Positions 13,001 to 22,912 of a stretch of 43,447 nt of DNA are shown here, one piece after another; within the stretch, counting starts at the first letter, position 1, and every line of letters starts with the position of its first letter. The notes beneath the pieces are model-generated. The model saw only the letters and a list, made by a program, of their open reading frames with translations, did not search any database and was not told the DNA's origin. Both the position numbers and the translations under genes were made by a program. The stretch is from a virus: the IMG/VR virus record IMGVR_UViG_3300032238_001356, positions 1 through 43,447 of that record; one strand, 5' to 3'.

Positions 13001-16000
13001 ATCTTCAGTTGGTATTGGTAGTATAACGGATGATTATTACTTTAAATCAAAAAAATATATTGAATTTTATTCTGAAGGTTCTGGAACTCATTTGTTCAAT
13101 TATCCACCAATTTCAGTTTCGATTTATGGTAGATTGGGAATTGGAACTACATCGGACAATTCATACCAAGCAACTCTTCAATCAATTTTTAGAGGATCAA
13201 TTTCTGCTATAAATTTAGCAAATTCGGGAAGTTCTTATGGATCTCCAGAAATTATTAATTTTAGTAGACAACCATCATTTAAATTGTTAAATGGAAATGG
13301 AGCTTCTTTAATTCCTATTGTAGTTGATGGAAGAATAAAAGAAGTTCTTATAAACTATTCTGGAATTAATTACAATAGTCCTCCAAATTTAGTTGTAGAA
13401 GGATCTGGATCTGGTGCAATATTAGTTCCAATTGTTGAGAATGGATCTTTAGTTGATGTTAAAGTTGTTAATGGTGGATATGGATATGAATCTTCAAATA
13501 CAAAAATTTTAGTATTTTCTCCAGGAGAAGGTGCAGAATTTTCTGCAAAAATCAAACCATGGAACATTAATATTTTTGAAAGATTGAATGATTCCAAACA
13601 ATTAGTTGCCGATGATGGAGTTATTGCTAGTGGAATAAATCCATCATATGGATTAGAATATTCTCATGTTTATGCTCCACGTTCACTAAGAAAAATCCTT
13701 AATGCTGTTACTATTAGTGAACAAGGTTCAAACAGTTATAGACCAGATATTGAATCGGATAGTGATGTTGTATTAAAATACCATTCTCCAATTATTGGAT
13801 GGGCTTACGATGGAAATCCAATATATGGTCCATATGGATTTGCTGCATCTAATAGTGGAACAGTTATAAGAATGAAATCTGGGTATATTTTAAATTTAAA
13901 TCCAGATAGACCATCAGGATTTAGACCTGGATTTTTTGTTGAAGATTATGTTTATAATGCAACTTCTGGATATGATGATCAATATCTAGATGAATATAAT
14001 GGTAGATATTGTGCAACTCCAGAATATCCAAATGGCGTATATGCATATTTTGCAACAATTTTTGATGAAAATTTGGATACTGATGGACCATTCAAAAATC
14101 AAAGAAAGCCAATATTCCCATACTTGATTGGAAATTATTTCAAATCAAAACCAAATGATTTTAACTTTAAAACAAGTTCTAATCAAAATGATATTGACCT
14201 GAATCAAAAAAATTGGGTTCGCAATACATTCTCTTATAACTTCGAATCTCCTGATACAAATTATAAGTTTTTAATTAATCCTACAAAATTTTCTTCAAGG
14301 CAAAATTCTATTGTAAAGAGTACGTCTCAAGGAAAAGTTACTGAGATAGAAATTATTAGTGGTGGAGATAAGTATCAATCTCAAGATCAAATCATTTTTA
14401 ATAATGAAAATACTGGAGGAACGAATGCCTTTGCTAGAGTTTCCTTAATTGATGGAGTAGGAATTTCTAGTGTTAGTGTAGCATCGAGTACCATTTCATA
14501 TGCACAATTTATCCAATATGGAAAGAAAGGTCAGTTTGTTGCAATATCTACAAATCAGAATAACTATTCCCTAGGAGAATCTTTTGTTATTTCTGGATTG
14601 AGCACTGATGAAACTCACTTAAGAGGATCATTTAAATCAATTATTAAAGAAAATTCATTATCATTAAAAATTGGTATTGGAAGTATAGGAGTTACTGGTA
14701 TAGTTACCAGTTTAACTGTTGGTGGGTCATTGTCTTTCCCATCATTGATGGAAAATGATGTTCTTCAAATAGAAGATGAACTAGTAAAAGTTTTAAATAT
14801 TGATGAATTAAATTCAACAATTAGAGTTTTAAGAGGATATAAAAATACAGTTTCTGTAGCACATAGTTCTTTAACCACTCTTACAGAAAAACCAAGAAAA
14901 TTATACTTTGATGCTGGATTTACAACTTCATTCGAATATCAAATAGATAGAGAATATTATTTTAATCCTATTGAATCTGTTGGATTAGGAACTACAGCAG
15001 GAGTTGGTATATCATCAGCATTGGTAGTAGGAATTCAAAATTTAAATTCTGAAGTGGGAATTGCTACTAGCAGTAAAACCCAATTATACTTTAAAAATAG
15101 TGAAGAAGTATCAAGATATTTTACTGGTGGATATATTGGTATTGTTAGTACTACTACTTCCACAGGAGTTTCTTCTACAGGATTCCATAAATCTCATGTA
15201 GAAGTTTTATCTGTTGGAAGCACTTCAATAACGATTAATTTCAATACAACTTCTCTTCAAGGAATTGGAGTTACTGCATATATTTCTAAAGAAAAGATTG
15301 TTAAAATTCCAACCAAAACAATTTATTTACCAAATCATGGACTGAAGACTGGAACAAAATTAATTTACAATTCTAATGGGGGTACAGGATTATTCGTTTC
15401 TACTGACGGTAAAAATAATTTTGTTTCTCTAGGTTCATTTGATAATTTGTATGCAATTTCAATCAATAATGATATTATTGGAATTTCTACGAGAGTAGTT
15501 GGATATGGATCTACCGGAGTTATTGCTGGATTAGGATCCACTGCAATAACAAATACCTTATATTTTACGGGTATTGGAACTGGATCTTATCATAGTTTTA
15601 AAACAAAGTATGAAAATGTTGTTACGGGAGATCTAAACACAAACAGAGTTACTGTTTCAGCAGCTCAGACTCATGGATTACAGGTAGGAGATTCCGTAGT
15701 TGCAAATATTATTCCTTCAGATATAAAAACAATATCAGTTTCTTACAATCCAATAAAAAGAAGGTTAGTTGTAGATCCAAAAACATTCACGGAATCAAAT
15801 GTTGATTTAGTAAACAATACTATAACTATCAATAATCATGGATATTTTACTGGACAGAAAGTAATATATGTTTCAGCATCTGGATCAATATCGGGATTAA
15901 CAAATAATCAATATTATTATGTCGTAGTATTTGATTCAAATAAATTTAAATTATCTGAAAGTTTATATGATTCAACTCAAAAAATTCCTACTGTTGTTGA

Positions 16001-19000
16001 TTTAACGTCAGCTTCTATTGGTTCTGTTGGGATAATTTATCAAGTTAATCCCCCAATTATTGCATATGGTAATCAAACACTAGTATTTGATTTATCTGAT
16101 GGTTCTCTAGCAAGTAATTTTAAACCATCATTTACTTTTGAATTTTATAAAGATAAAAACTTTAAGCATGTTTTTAGATCTGATGAACTAGATACTTTCT
16201 TTGAGGTTAAAAAATCTGGTCTGATAGGAGTTACACCAACAGCTAACGTATCTATAACTCTAAATTCAAGTTTATCTAAAAAGATTTTTTATAATTTAAA
16301 GCCCGTTAATTTATTAACAACTCCAAAAATTCAAAGAGAAATTGCCTCTGATAATGAAGTTTTTAACAAAAATTCTGTAGAAATTGTTGAAAGTCTTTAT
16401 AATGGAAAGAAAACTATTATTGGTATAACTACAAATACATTCCAATATTCATTACCAAGTAGACCAGAAAAAACATATTATCAAAATAATATAGATTCTA
16501 TATGCAAATATCAAACAAATTCTCCTCATGCATATGGACCAATAAGTTCTATAGATTTGAAGAGTGGTGGAAACAACTATAAAGTCATTCCTGGTATTTC
16601 TACAGTTATTTCGGATTATGGTTCAGGTGCTATATTGCATGTAAATAGCACTGAAATTGGTAAAATTAAAAAAATTGAACTTAAAAATATTGGATTTGAT
16701 TATCCATCAGATAAAACTTTAAGTCCTAGTGTAAAATTACCTCAAATTTTAAAGGTTAGCACATTATCAATAATTGATAAAATTACAGTATCTTATGTTG
16801 GAAAATATTATCTAACTAGTCCAAAATTAATTGCGCTTGATGGCATAACAAGAGAAAAAATTAATGATTTGGAAATTGATTATAAAATTGGTGAACCAGA
16901 AGCTTATGTAGTTAAAAATACTGAGGGAATTAATGATGTAGTTCCAATTATTATACCAACAAATAATTCTAATGGAATTAGAATTAACAATATCAGTTTT
17001 GATATTGTTAGTGGAGTTGCAACTGCAGGATTAGCAGTAAGTTATAGTAATCCTGAAGATTTCCCATTTAGTGTAGGTGATAGAATTTTTGTTGAGCATA
17101 CTAATATTAATTCAACTTATGGTGGATTGGGATATAATTCAAAAGACTATGGATATAAATTGTTTACAATTGTATCAACTGATCCAAATATTGGAGGAGA
17201 AAATGGTTCTGTAACATATGATATGAGTGAATATATTGGCGAAAGTTATCCTGGAGTATATGATAAAATTAATTCTGTAGGTACTATAGTTCCAGAATCA
17301 TATTTCCCATCTTTCAATGTTACTTTGAAGCAAAGATCTTTTATTGAAGGAGAAAATATTGTATATGGTGATAACGAAGCACTTGTTGAAAAATGGTATG
17401 AATTAAACAGATATCTTAAAGTTTCTACTGATCAATCTGTTGCTGTAGGAGATTTAATAGTAGGAAAATCTTCAAAAACAAAAGCTAAAGTTTTAAACGT
17501 AGAAACTTCCGATTCTCAATACAATATTTCTTCTAACAGTGTAGTATATTCTGGATTTGATAGAAAAACTGGATTCCTAAATGAAAATTCTCAAAGAATT
17601 CATGATAATGATTACTATCAATATTTCTCATATTCAATTAATTCCAAAGTTCCTTTAAATGTTTGGGAAGAACCAGTAACATCATTAAATCATATTTCTG
17701 GATTTAAAAAATTCAGTGATTTAACACTGGAATCTATTCCCTCAGGAAAAGATAATCATGCCGATGATGATACTTTTGTTGGAATTAAAACTGATCAAGA
17801 TCAAGGGTCTTTTTATGGAATTAATGATATTACTAGATTTGTAGATTTAAATTGTGTAACTGACTTTGATTTGGTAACAGAAACATCTGTAGAAGTTGAT
17901 GGAGACTTGGTATCGGAAAAAGTTATTTTTGATAGCAGAGTTCTCCAAGATTATTCAGAATCGATTTCTAACAGAGTTTTAGAAATAGATGATATAAGTG
18001 ATCAATTTATAAATCATTTACCAAGAACTTATGTTGAGGTTGATGAATTTATTCTTAGCGAAATTCCTTCTAAAAAATATTTTGCATTTATAAAAGATAC
18101 TAGATTTAAAGAAATTAGACAAGTGGTTAATATTTCTTTACTTCAAGATCAATATAAATCATATTTAAATGAATATGGAAAACTTTATACAGTAGATGAT
18201 CTTGGATCATTTGATTTTAATTATTCGGATGTGCATCCAGAACAAGGAATCTTAAGTTTTTATCCCACTCATACTAATTTAAATTCATACACAATAGATC
18301 TGATATCATACAATCCAGGATATCATAATCCATTATTGGATAAATCTCCACTTTCAATTGGAGATCTTGTTAACATTAATTCTGGAGTAACTACTTATAT
18401 TGAAGGTAATCCCATAACAATTGCAGAAATTCCCATTAATTATAATTCGTCAAAACTTTTAGTTCAAATAAAAGACGAAAATAATAAGGTTGAGTTGAAT
18501 GAATTATCAGTTCTTCATGATGATTCTGATGTTTATATTTCAGAATATGGAAGATTATCTAATAATAATTCTCAAGTCGGACTTGGGCAGTATAATGCGG
18601 AGATTTTGGATTCAAATGTAATTATTACATTTACTCCATATTTCCAAAATACTGGAACAATTAATACTGTTAATATATCGATTGCAAATACTTCAGCATC
18701 AGGAATTGCTACTTATAAATTCGATAACTCTATCTTTAATTCATATTCAGTTGGACTTGCCGCTACTGGAGTTTCTGTTGCAAGCACGGTTGCAAAATAT
18801 GATCATTTAAATGTTGGAGAAAATTATGGTGGATCTTATTGTATAGTTTCAGTAGCAGATACTACTGGTAGACATCAATTATCAGAAATTGTTATAATAG
18901 ATGATGAAGATAAATCATATTCAATAGAATATGGAAGTGTGAATAATGTTAATAATAACATCGGTTTGGGAACATTTGGAGTAGCAATAATTGATTCACA

Positions 19001-22000
19001 AACACATTTACATTTTACTCCATTTGATTTAAACGTTGATACTCAAGTATCAGTGTTCCAACAATCAATTGGATCAAAAAATGGTATCAATACAATCTCG
19101 GAAATAAACATTACTGAAGGTTCTATATTAACAAAATCATCAACATATTATGGAACAGAATATGATGGAGTAGGATTTAATCTCAATTATAAAGGATTAC
19201 CTATTTTTGAAAGAGAATTTAATCCAAGTGATCCGTCAGTACTATCGATTTCAAATGATACTTTTTACATTAGCAACCACTTCTTTACTAATGGAGAAGA
19301 AATTTCTTATAGTATCGAAGATGTTTCTGTAGAGTATCCAATTGGAATTGCAACAACAACAATATCTGGTATTGGAACTACATCAATTCTTCCATCTACA
19401 GTTTATGTTATCAAATCTGGAGAAGGATCCTTTAAACTTGCAGCAACAGCACAAAAAGCTTTAGCAGAAGTTCCACAAAATTTAAATATAACAAATTGTG
19501 GTCTTGGTAGAAGACATAAATTTACTTCAAAAGATCAAACAAGTAAAGCATTAATTGCAATTGATAATGCAATACAATCACCAATGTATGAAACTGTTAT
19601 TAAAACTTCATTAAGCACATCTATTGCTTTGAGTGGAGATGTAATACAGATTGCTGGAATTAGCAGCATTTCTTCAGGAGATTTACTCAAAATTAATAAT
19701 GAAATTGTAAAAGTTGATAGAATTGGTGCCGCAAATACGGTAACTATTTTAAGAGGTAGAATGGGGACTTCCTTGGAGGCACATTCTATTGGAAGTACAG
19801 TTACAAAAATGAACGGACAATATACAATTATCGATAATAGAATATCTTTTGTATCTGCTCCATATGGAAGTTATCCAGTAGAGACATCTAATCAGAATGA
19901 AAGAGACTATGTTGGAATTGCAACACATTCTTCTTTCTCAGGAAGAGTATTTACTAGATCCGGAGTTCCAAATTCAACATTAAAAGCATATTCCGATAAT
20001 TACATTTACGATGATATTTCACACCAATTTAATGGAATATCAACATCATTTACATTAAAGTCTAAAGGTTTAAATCCAACTGGTATTCAAACATATAGTC
20101 CGATTGTATTGGTAAGAGGAATATTTCAAAATATTCAAAGATCTGAAGGACCAGTATTTGTTGAGGGAAGTTACGATATTTCAGAAAATTCAGGAATATC
20201 TACAATTAATTTCTTAAAGTATGTTGGAATTCAAACTTCTGATGTTAACGTATCAAATATTCCCAATGGTGGAATTATAGTTTCTGTTGGATCCAGTCAG
20301 GGATTTGGATATCAACCATTAGTTTCCGCAGGAGCTACTATAACCGTTTCCGCAGCAGGAACAATAACAAATATTAGTATTGGAAATAGTGGATCTGGAT
20401 ATAGATCTGGATATCAACCAACGGTTAATGTTTTTGTTAGAAATTCTCAAAGATCAGCACAGTTGCAAACTGTTGGTTATGCCTCCATTTCAAATGGATA
20501 TATTACAAGTATTACACTATCAAATCCTGGAGTTGGTCTTACAAATTATATTAACTCAAGTCAAACTTACGTATCATTCCCAGTCGGATCGGGATCTAGC
20601 ATAATTTTTGTAAAAGATGTTACTTCAATTTCATCGGGAGATTATATTAGTGTCGGTGCTGCATTAACGAATGTTAAAATCGTTGGTGTTGGATCTACTG
20701 CTATTACAATTGGTACTGCAAATACTATTTCATCTTCAATTTCAATTGGATCTATAGTATCATATAAAAAATTCAGTCCACCAAAGGTTATTATTGATTC
20801 GCCATTAAATTATAATAATTTACCTTTAAAATACAGCAAATCTTCATCTGGACCAGGATTAGGAACTGGAGCTACAGTAGATATTATTGTTGGACAAGGA
20901 TCTAGTATTATTGATTTTAATATAAAAAATTATGGATTTGGATATAAAGAGGGAGAAATTTTAACTGTTGATATTGGAGGATCTGTTGGAGTTCCTACAG
21001 CAGGAATTTCCACTCAATTTAAAGAATTCCAAATCTTTGTTAATGGTACTTATAATACAGAATTTAGTGCATGGTCTGTTGGAGAATTGCAACTATTGGA
21101 CAATATTTCCAATAATTTTAATGGGCGTAGAAGAGTATTTACATTAAAACTTGAAGGAAAAACTATTTCAATTAACACTAAAAAAGGATCTAATATTGAT
21201 TTGCAGCAAGCACTTATTATTTTCATTAATGATGTTCTTCAAATACCTGGACAATCCTATACTTTTAAAGGAGGAAGTACAATCCAGTTTTTATCTCCTC
21301 CAAGAGGATCTGATGAAAATTATGGAGGTGATGTCTGTAAAATTCTATTCTATAGAGGTACTAGAGATGTTGATGTGATTGATATTGATATTTTAGAAAC
21401 AGTTAAAGCAGGAGATACCGTTGATTTGACCAGTGAGGAAATTCAATATCAAGAATTAGAAAGAGTTGCTAAAGATATTGAATCTACGGATACGGTCATA
21501 ACAAATCCATATTCTGGTATTGGAGTAGTAAATGATCCAAAATTCAAAAAATCACTAACTTGGTGTAAGCAAACAGAAGATAGAATTATAGATGGACAAC
21601 CTATTGGAAAAGATAGGATTTTATATGAACCACTAATAAATCCAATTGCATATGCAATTAGAAATATTGGAATAAATACTACTCAAATATTTGTGGATAG
21701 TATTAATCCATTTTTCAATTCCAAAAAAGAGAACATTGGAGATAAACTAGGATCACAAATTCAAATTTATAATCCAAATCTATCTTTAGTTTCTGCAGCA
21801 GCTACTGCAATTGTATCCGCCGCAGGAACTGTCCAATCAATTGCAATTAATAATGGTGGTTCTGGATATTCAAGAACTCCACTGATTACTATTTCAAACC
21901 CATATGAAACAGGATCTTCTTATGGAGCTTCAGCAACCGCATCTATAACTTCTGGAGTAGTCACTTCAATTGTGGTAAATAATCCAGGAATTGGATATAC

Positions 22001-22892
22001 TTTGGGTAGCGCCCAAAATGTAAGTATAAGTTCGACATTCTTTGGTGCAGGATTCCCATTATCTAATGGAACATTTAATAACGTTAGAGCGACTACCGAA
22101 ACTGGAGTTGGTAGAGACATAACTCTTGATTTAAAAGTTGTTAATGATAGATTAGTAGAATCTACCATAACAAATGGTGGATTTGGATACTCTCTAAATG
22201 ATAAACTAATCGTTTCTTCTATTGATTATGCTCCAAAAAATATATCAACTAAATTAAAAGAAGTCATTGAACTTACAGTAACCTCTATCACAGAACCAAA
22301 AGTTTTTATTGAACCTCCGACAACAAAAGTAATTGATAATATTAAAAATGTTACTTATGTTGGAGATAGTGGAATTATTAGTGGTATAAAAACCACTACA
22401 ATTGGAGGTAATCCTGGATTAATTTTAGATTTCCTAATCCCTAATGATTCTTGGATAAGAAATATTGGAGTTTCTGTTGGATTTGGAACTACTGGAATTA
22501 GTGGAATTCAAACTGGATATTTCTTCGTAGTGAAAAATTCTTCAGTTGGAAATGGAGTAACTTCCTATGACTTAAATGGTAATATGGTTGGTATTGGTAC
22601 TACCTGTCTGGATAACGTATATCAAGCAATTGCTGTTTCTCTGGGAAGTACAAGTGCATTAGGAATTGGAGTTACAAATTTAGCTCAAGTTACTGTAAGA
22701 ACTTCAAATAATAATATAAGTGGTTTGGGTTATAGTGGATTTTACGGCGAATTTACTTGGGGTAAAATTTCAACTCCAGGAACAAATACATTATCTTTTG
22801 ATGTTAACTTGACTAATGGAATTTCTGGATTAGCAACTGCTCCAGTTGTTAGAAGAAAATATCCCTTAAAATACGATACATACACTCTATAA
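10041..22892 (+). CDS. gp7: Giant gp7-like baseplate wedge protein with modular repeats (4283 aa)
   Basis: The gene lies between gp6 and gp8, the T4 position of gene 7, but is about four times the T4 length. The N-terminal 250 residues hold a gp7-like segment, RDFYSAKGTDESFKILFKAL (Arg192 onward), resembling DFYS.KG.E.S.KFLFK.LY of T4 gp7. The rest is a beta-rich chain of repeats: GGxGY modules (e.g. residues 735, 1145, 1435, 3450, 3935, 4040), nHg.tGekviY modules (about 595, 805, 940, 1759, 1922, 3072) and RG.yGT..H modules (Arg117, Arg1598, Arg3238). It also has a YHYH-type domain (GWAYDGNPIYGPYGF, Trp1254), a triple EYG..GLG..FTP repeat (2696-3014) and two gp10-like FNG..FtL modules (3322, 3682). 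The frame is intact throughout. Gp7 is inferred from position and the N-terminal match; the role of the repeats is unknown. Confidence 0.8.
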   Translation: MINSKVKVSTILESQLPLFVREEFPLATEFLSQYYDSIEFQGAASDLLNNIDQYVKVNNLTSLVKKTTTSEDIESYSTTILVDSTKGFTEDYGLLKIDDELITYTGITTNSFTGCIRGFSGITSYRSPNDPENLVFKESISTSHQKGSTVNNLSILFLEEFLTKVKKQFTPGFDGRQLDEDLNQNVFIKHARDFYSAKGTDESFKILFKALYGENVNIIKPRDYVFQTSDARYIVTKDLVVEAILGDPLKLVNKTLNQDKTDYSPFGYGSISAVEQITRDNRDYYIVKLDYENDKDITLKGSIYGEFSIHPKTFVINTEDLAEGSTVLSVDSTVGFPNSGTIILKTYYYTNNEVSAIEEIPISYGRKTINEFLDCSGIPQILKTNVYEVRIDDYAYGYDDDGNIIKVRVSGVISDLDIPSKLSSCFKGDNINVITLGKKGTTTKENDWVYNITNTYNVKSISLNSSDGISNQSYLITTYDSHIITRFDSIILESQNGKIITGKVTKVPKDNQLIVSNTGSIDTTLSYTITKQLSRPRVANYPEANSYNANIQNVYFDLDNKDSLYVAAGSLPNYEETLDLRDFSKTFNANLNESEEIVFESKHSFYTGDGVVYIPGSEDNKLNISEGVYFVKKINDYTIKLARSRSNINTEEFLSITGITTGNVNKFEYFDFAYQKLDPQNLIRKISKPNDDSGTYPTPSGFVGILKNGVEILNYKSKDFIYYGSIDSVSVLSPGSGYDIINPPVLSISDEVGAGCTGFCAVTGNLSRIEIVDGGFDYLENPTIKISGGNGRGARVEPHLVSVDHVVEFNSTKVGGAVDTANSIIGFSSAHRFRDGEKIFYKTYGQQGLVGLSTDSGYYVSVLSPTQIKLYETRNDALLKSDNWIGIGTTGYGVGKHAFKAQVKKKILGSVRVISPGINYQNRQTAVNLDDTRGLNSIDLATSSIKILNHGYSTGEKIIYSSTGSFIGGLSNEIYYVTKIDRDRFKLSSVGIGSITDDYYFKSKKYIEFYSEGSGTHLFNYPPISVSIYGRLGIGTTSDNSYQATLQSIFRGSISAINLANSGSSYGSPEIINFSRQPSFKLLNGNGASLIPIVVDGRIKEVLINYSGINYNSPPNLVVEGSGSGAILVPIVENGSLVDVKVVNGGYGYESSNTKILVFSPGEGAEFSAKIKPWNINIFERLNDSKQLVADDGVIASGINPSYGLEYSHVYAPRSLRKILNAVTISEQGSNSYRPDIESDSDVVLKYHSPIIGWAYDGNPIYGPYGFAASNSGTVIRMKSGYILNLNPDRPSGFRPGFFVEDYVYNATSGYDDQYLDEYNGRYCATPEYPNGVYAYFATIFDENLDTDGPFKNQRKPIFPYLIGNYFKSKPNDFNFKTSSNQNDIDLNQKNWVRNTFSYNFESPDTNYKFLINPTKFSSRQNSIVKSTSQGKVTEIEIISGGDKYQSQDQIIFNNENTGGTNAFARVSLIDGVGISSVSVASSTISYAQFIQYGKKGQFVAISTNQNNYSLGESFVISGLSTDETHLRGSFKSIIKENSLSLKIGIGSIGVTGIVTSLTVGGSLSFPSLMENDVLQIEDELVKVLNIDELNSTIRVLRGYKNTVSVAHSSLTTLTEKPRKLYFDAGFTTSFEYQIDREYYFNPIESVGLGTTAGVGISSALVVGIQNLNSEVGIATSSKTQLYFKNSEEVSRYFTGGYIGIVSTTTSTGVSSTGFHKSHVEVLSVGSTSITINFNTTSLQGIGVTAYISKEKIVKIPTKTIYLPNHGLKTGTKLIYNSNGGTGLFVSTDGKNNFVSLGSFDNLYAISINNDIIGISTRVVGYGSTGVIAGLGSTAITNTLYFTGIGTGSYHSFKTKYENVVTGDLNTNRVTVSAAQTHGLQVGDSVVANIIPSDIKTISVSYNPIKRRLVVDPKTFTESNVDLVNNTITINNHGYFTGQKVIYVSASGSISGLTNNQYYYVVVFDSNKFKLSESLYDSTQKIPTVVDLTSASIGSVGIIYQVNPPIIAYGNQTLVFDLSDGSLASNFKPSFTFEFYKDKNFKHVFRSDELDTFFEVKKSGLIGVTPTANVSITLNSSLSKKIFYNLKPVNLLTTPKIQREIASDNEVFNKNSVEIVESLYNGKKTIIGITTNTFQYSLPSRPEKTYYQNNIDSICKYQTNSPHAYGPISSIDLKSGGNNYKVIPGISTVISDYGSGAILHVNSTEIGKIKKIELKNIGFDYPSDKTLSPSVKLPQILKVSTLSIIDKITVSYVGKYYLTSPKLIALDGITREKINDLEIDYKIGEPEAYVVKNTEGINDVVPIIIPTNNSNGIRINNISFDIVSGVATAGLAVSYSNPEDFPFSVGDRIFVEHTNINSTYGGLGYNSKDYGYKLFTIVSTDPNIGGENGSVTYDMSEYIGESYPGVYDKINSVGTIVPESYFPSFNVTLKQRSFIEGENIVYGDNEALVEKWYELNRYLKVSTDQSVAVGDLIVGKSSKTKAKVLNVETSDSQYNISSNSVVYSGFDRKTGFLNENSQRIHDNDYYQYFSYSINSKVPLNVWEEPVTSLNHISGFKKFSDLTLESIPSGKDNHADDDTFVGIKTDQDQGSFYGINDITRFVDLNCVTDFDLVTETSVEVDGDLVSEKVIFDSRVLQDYSESISNRVLEIDDISDQFINHLPRTYVEVDEFILSEIPSKKYFAFIKDTRFKEIRQVVNISLLQDQYKSYLNEYGKLYTVDDLGSFDFNYSDVHPEQGILSFYPTHTNLNSYTIDLISYNPGYHNPLLDKSPLSIGDLVNINSGVTTYIEGNPITIAEIPINYNSSKLLVQIKDENNKVELNELSVLHDDSDVYISEYGRLSNNNSQVGLGQYNAEILDSNVIITFTPYFQNTGTINTVNISIANTSASGIATYKFDNSIFNSYSVGLAATGVSVASTVAKYDHLNVGENYGGSYCIVSVADTTGRHQLSEIVIIDDEDKSYSIEYGSVNNVNNNIGLGTFGVAIIDSQTHLHFTPFDLNVDTQVSVFQQSIGSKNGINTISEINITEGSILTKSSTYYGTEYDGVGFNLNYKGLPIFEREFNPSDPSVLSISNDTFYISNHFFTNGEEISYSIEDVSVEYPIGIATTTISGIGTTSILPSTVYVIKSGEGSFKLAATAQKALAEVPQNLNITNCGLGRRHKFTSKDQTSKALIAIDNAIQSPMYETVIKTSLSTSIALSGDVIQIAGISSISSGDLLKINNEIVKVDRIGAANTVTILRGRMGTSLEAHSIGSTVTKMNGQYTIIDNRISFVSAPYGSYPVETSNQNERDYVGIATHSSFSGRVFTRSGVPNSTLKAYSDNYIYDDISHQFNGISTSFTLKSKGLNPTGIQTYSPIVLVRGIFQNIQRSEGPVFVEGSYDISENSGISTINFLKYVGIQTSDVNVSNIPNGGIIVSVGSSQGFGYQPLVSAGATITVSAAGTITNISIGNSGSGYRSGYQPTVNVFVRNSQRSAQLQTVGYASISNGYITSITLSNPGVGLTNYINSSQTYVSFPVGSGSSIIFVKDVTSISSGDYISVGAALTNVKIVGVGSTAITIGTANTISSSISIGSIVSYKKFSPPKVIIDSPLNYNNLPLKYSKSSSGPGLGTGATVDIIVGQGSSIIDFNIKNYGFGYKEGEILTVDIGGSVGVPTAGISTQFKEFQIFVNGTYNTEFSAWSVGELQLLDNISNNFNGRRRVFTLKLEGKTISINTKKGSNIDLQQALIIFINDVLQIPGQSYTFKGGSTIQFLSPPRGSDENYGGDVCKILFYRGTRDVDVIDIDILETVKAGDTVDLTSEEIQYQELERVAKDIESTDTVITNPYSGIGVVNDPKFKKSLTWCKQTEDRIIDGQPIGKDRILYEPLINPIAYAIRNIGINTTQIFVDSINPFFNSKKENIGDKLGSQIQIYNPNLSLVSAAATAIVSAAGTVQSIAINNGGSGYSRTPLITISNPYETGSSYGASATASITSGVVTSIVVNNPGIGYTLGSAQNVSISSTFFGAGFPLSNGTFNNVRATTETGVGRDITLDLKVVNDRLVESTITNGGFGYSLNDKLIVSSIDYAPKNISTKLKEVIELTVTSITEPKVFIEPPTTKVIDNIKNVTYVGDSGIISGIKTTTIGGNPGLILDFLIPNDSWIRNIGVSVGFGTTGISGIQTGYFFVVKNSSVGNGVTSYDLNGNMVGIGTTCLDNVYQAIAVSLGSTSALGIGVTNLAQVTVRTSNNNISGLGYSGFYGEFTWGKISTPGTNTLSFDVNLTNGISGLATAPVVRRKYPLKYDTYTL

Positions 22893-22895
22893 ATA
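22888..22895 (+). promoter_or_regulatory. T4-type late promoter core before gp8
   Basis: TATAAATA, an exact match to the T4 late core, 17 bases before ATG 22913. It overlaps the TAA stop of the giant gene (22890-22892). Confidence 0.65.
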
Positions 22896-22912
22896 GATAA
22901 AAAAGCTAAAAA

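Noticed and set aside
12216-22200. Possible CRISPR or tandem DNA repeat array in the giant gene
   Set aside because: Similarity is at protein level with diverged DNA and irregular spacing; the reading frame is open throughout.
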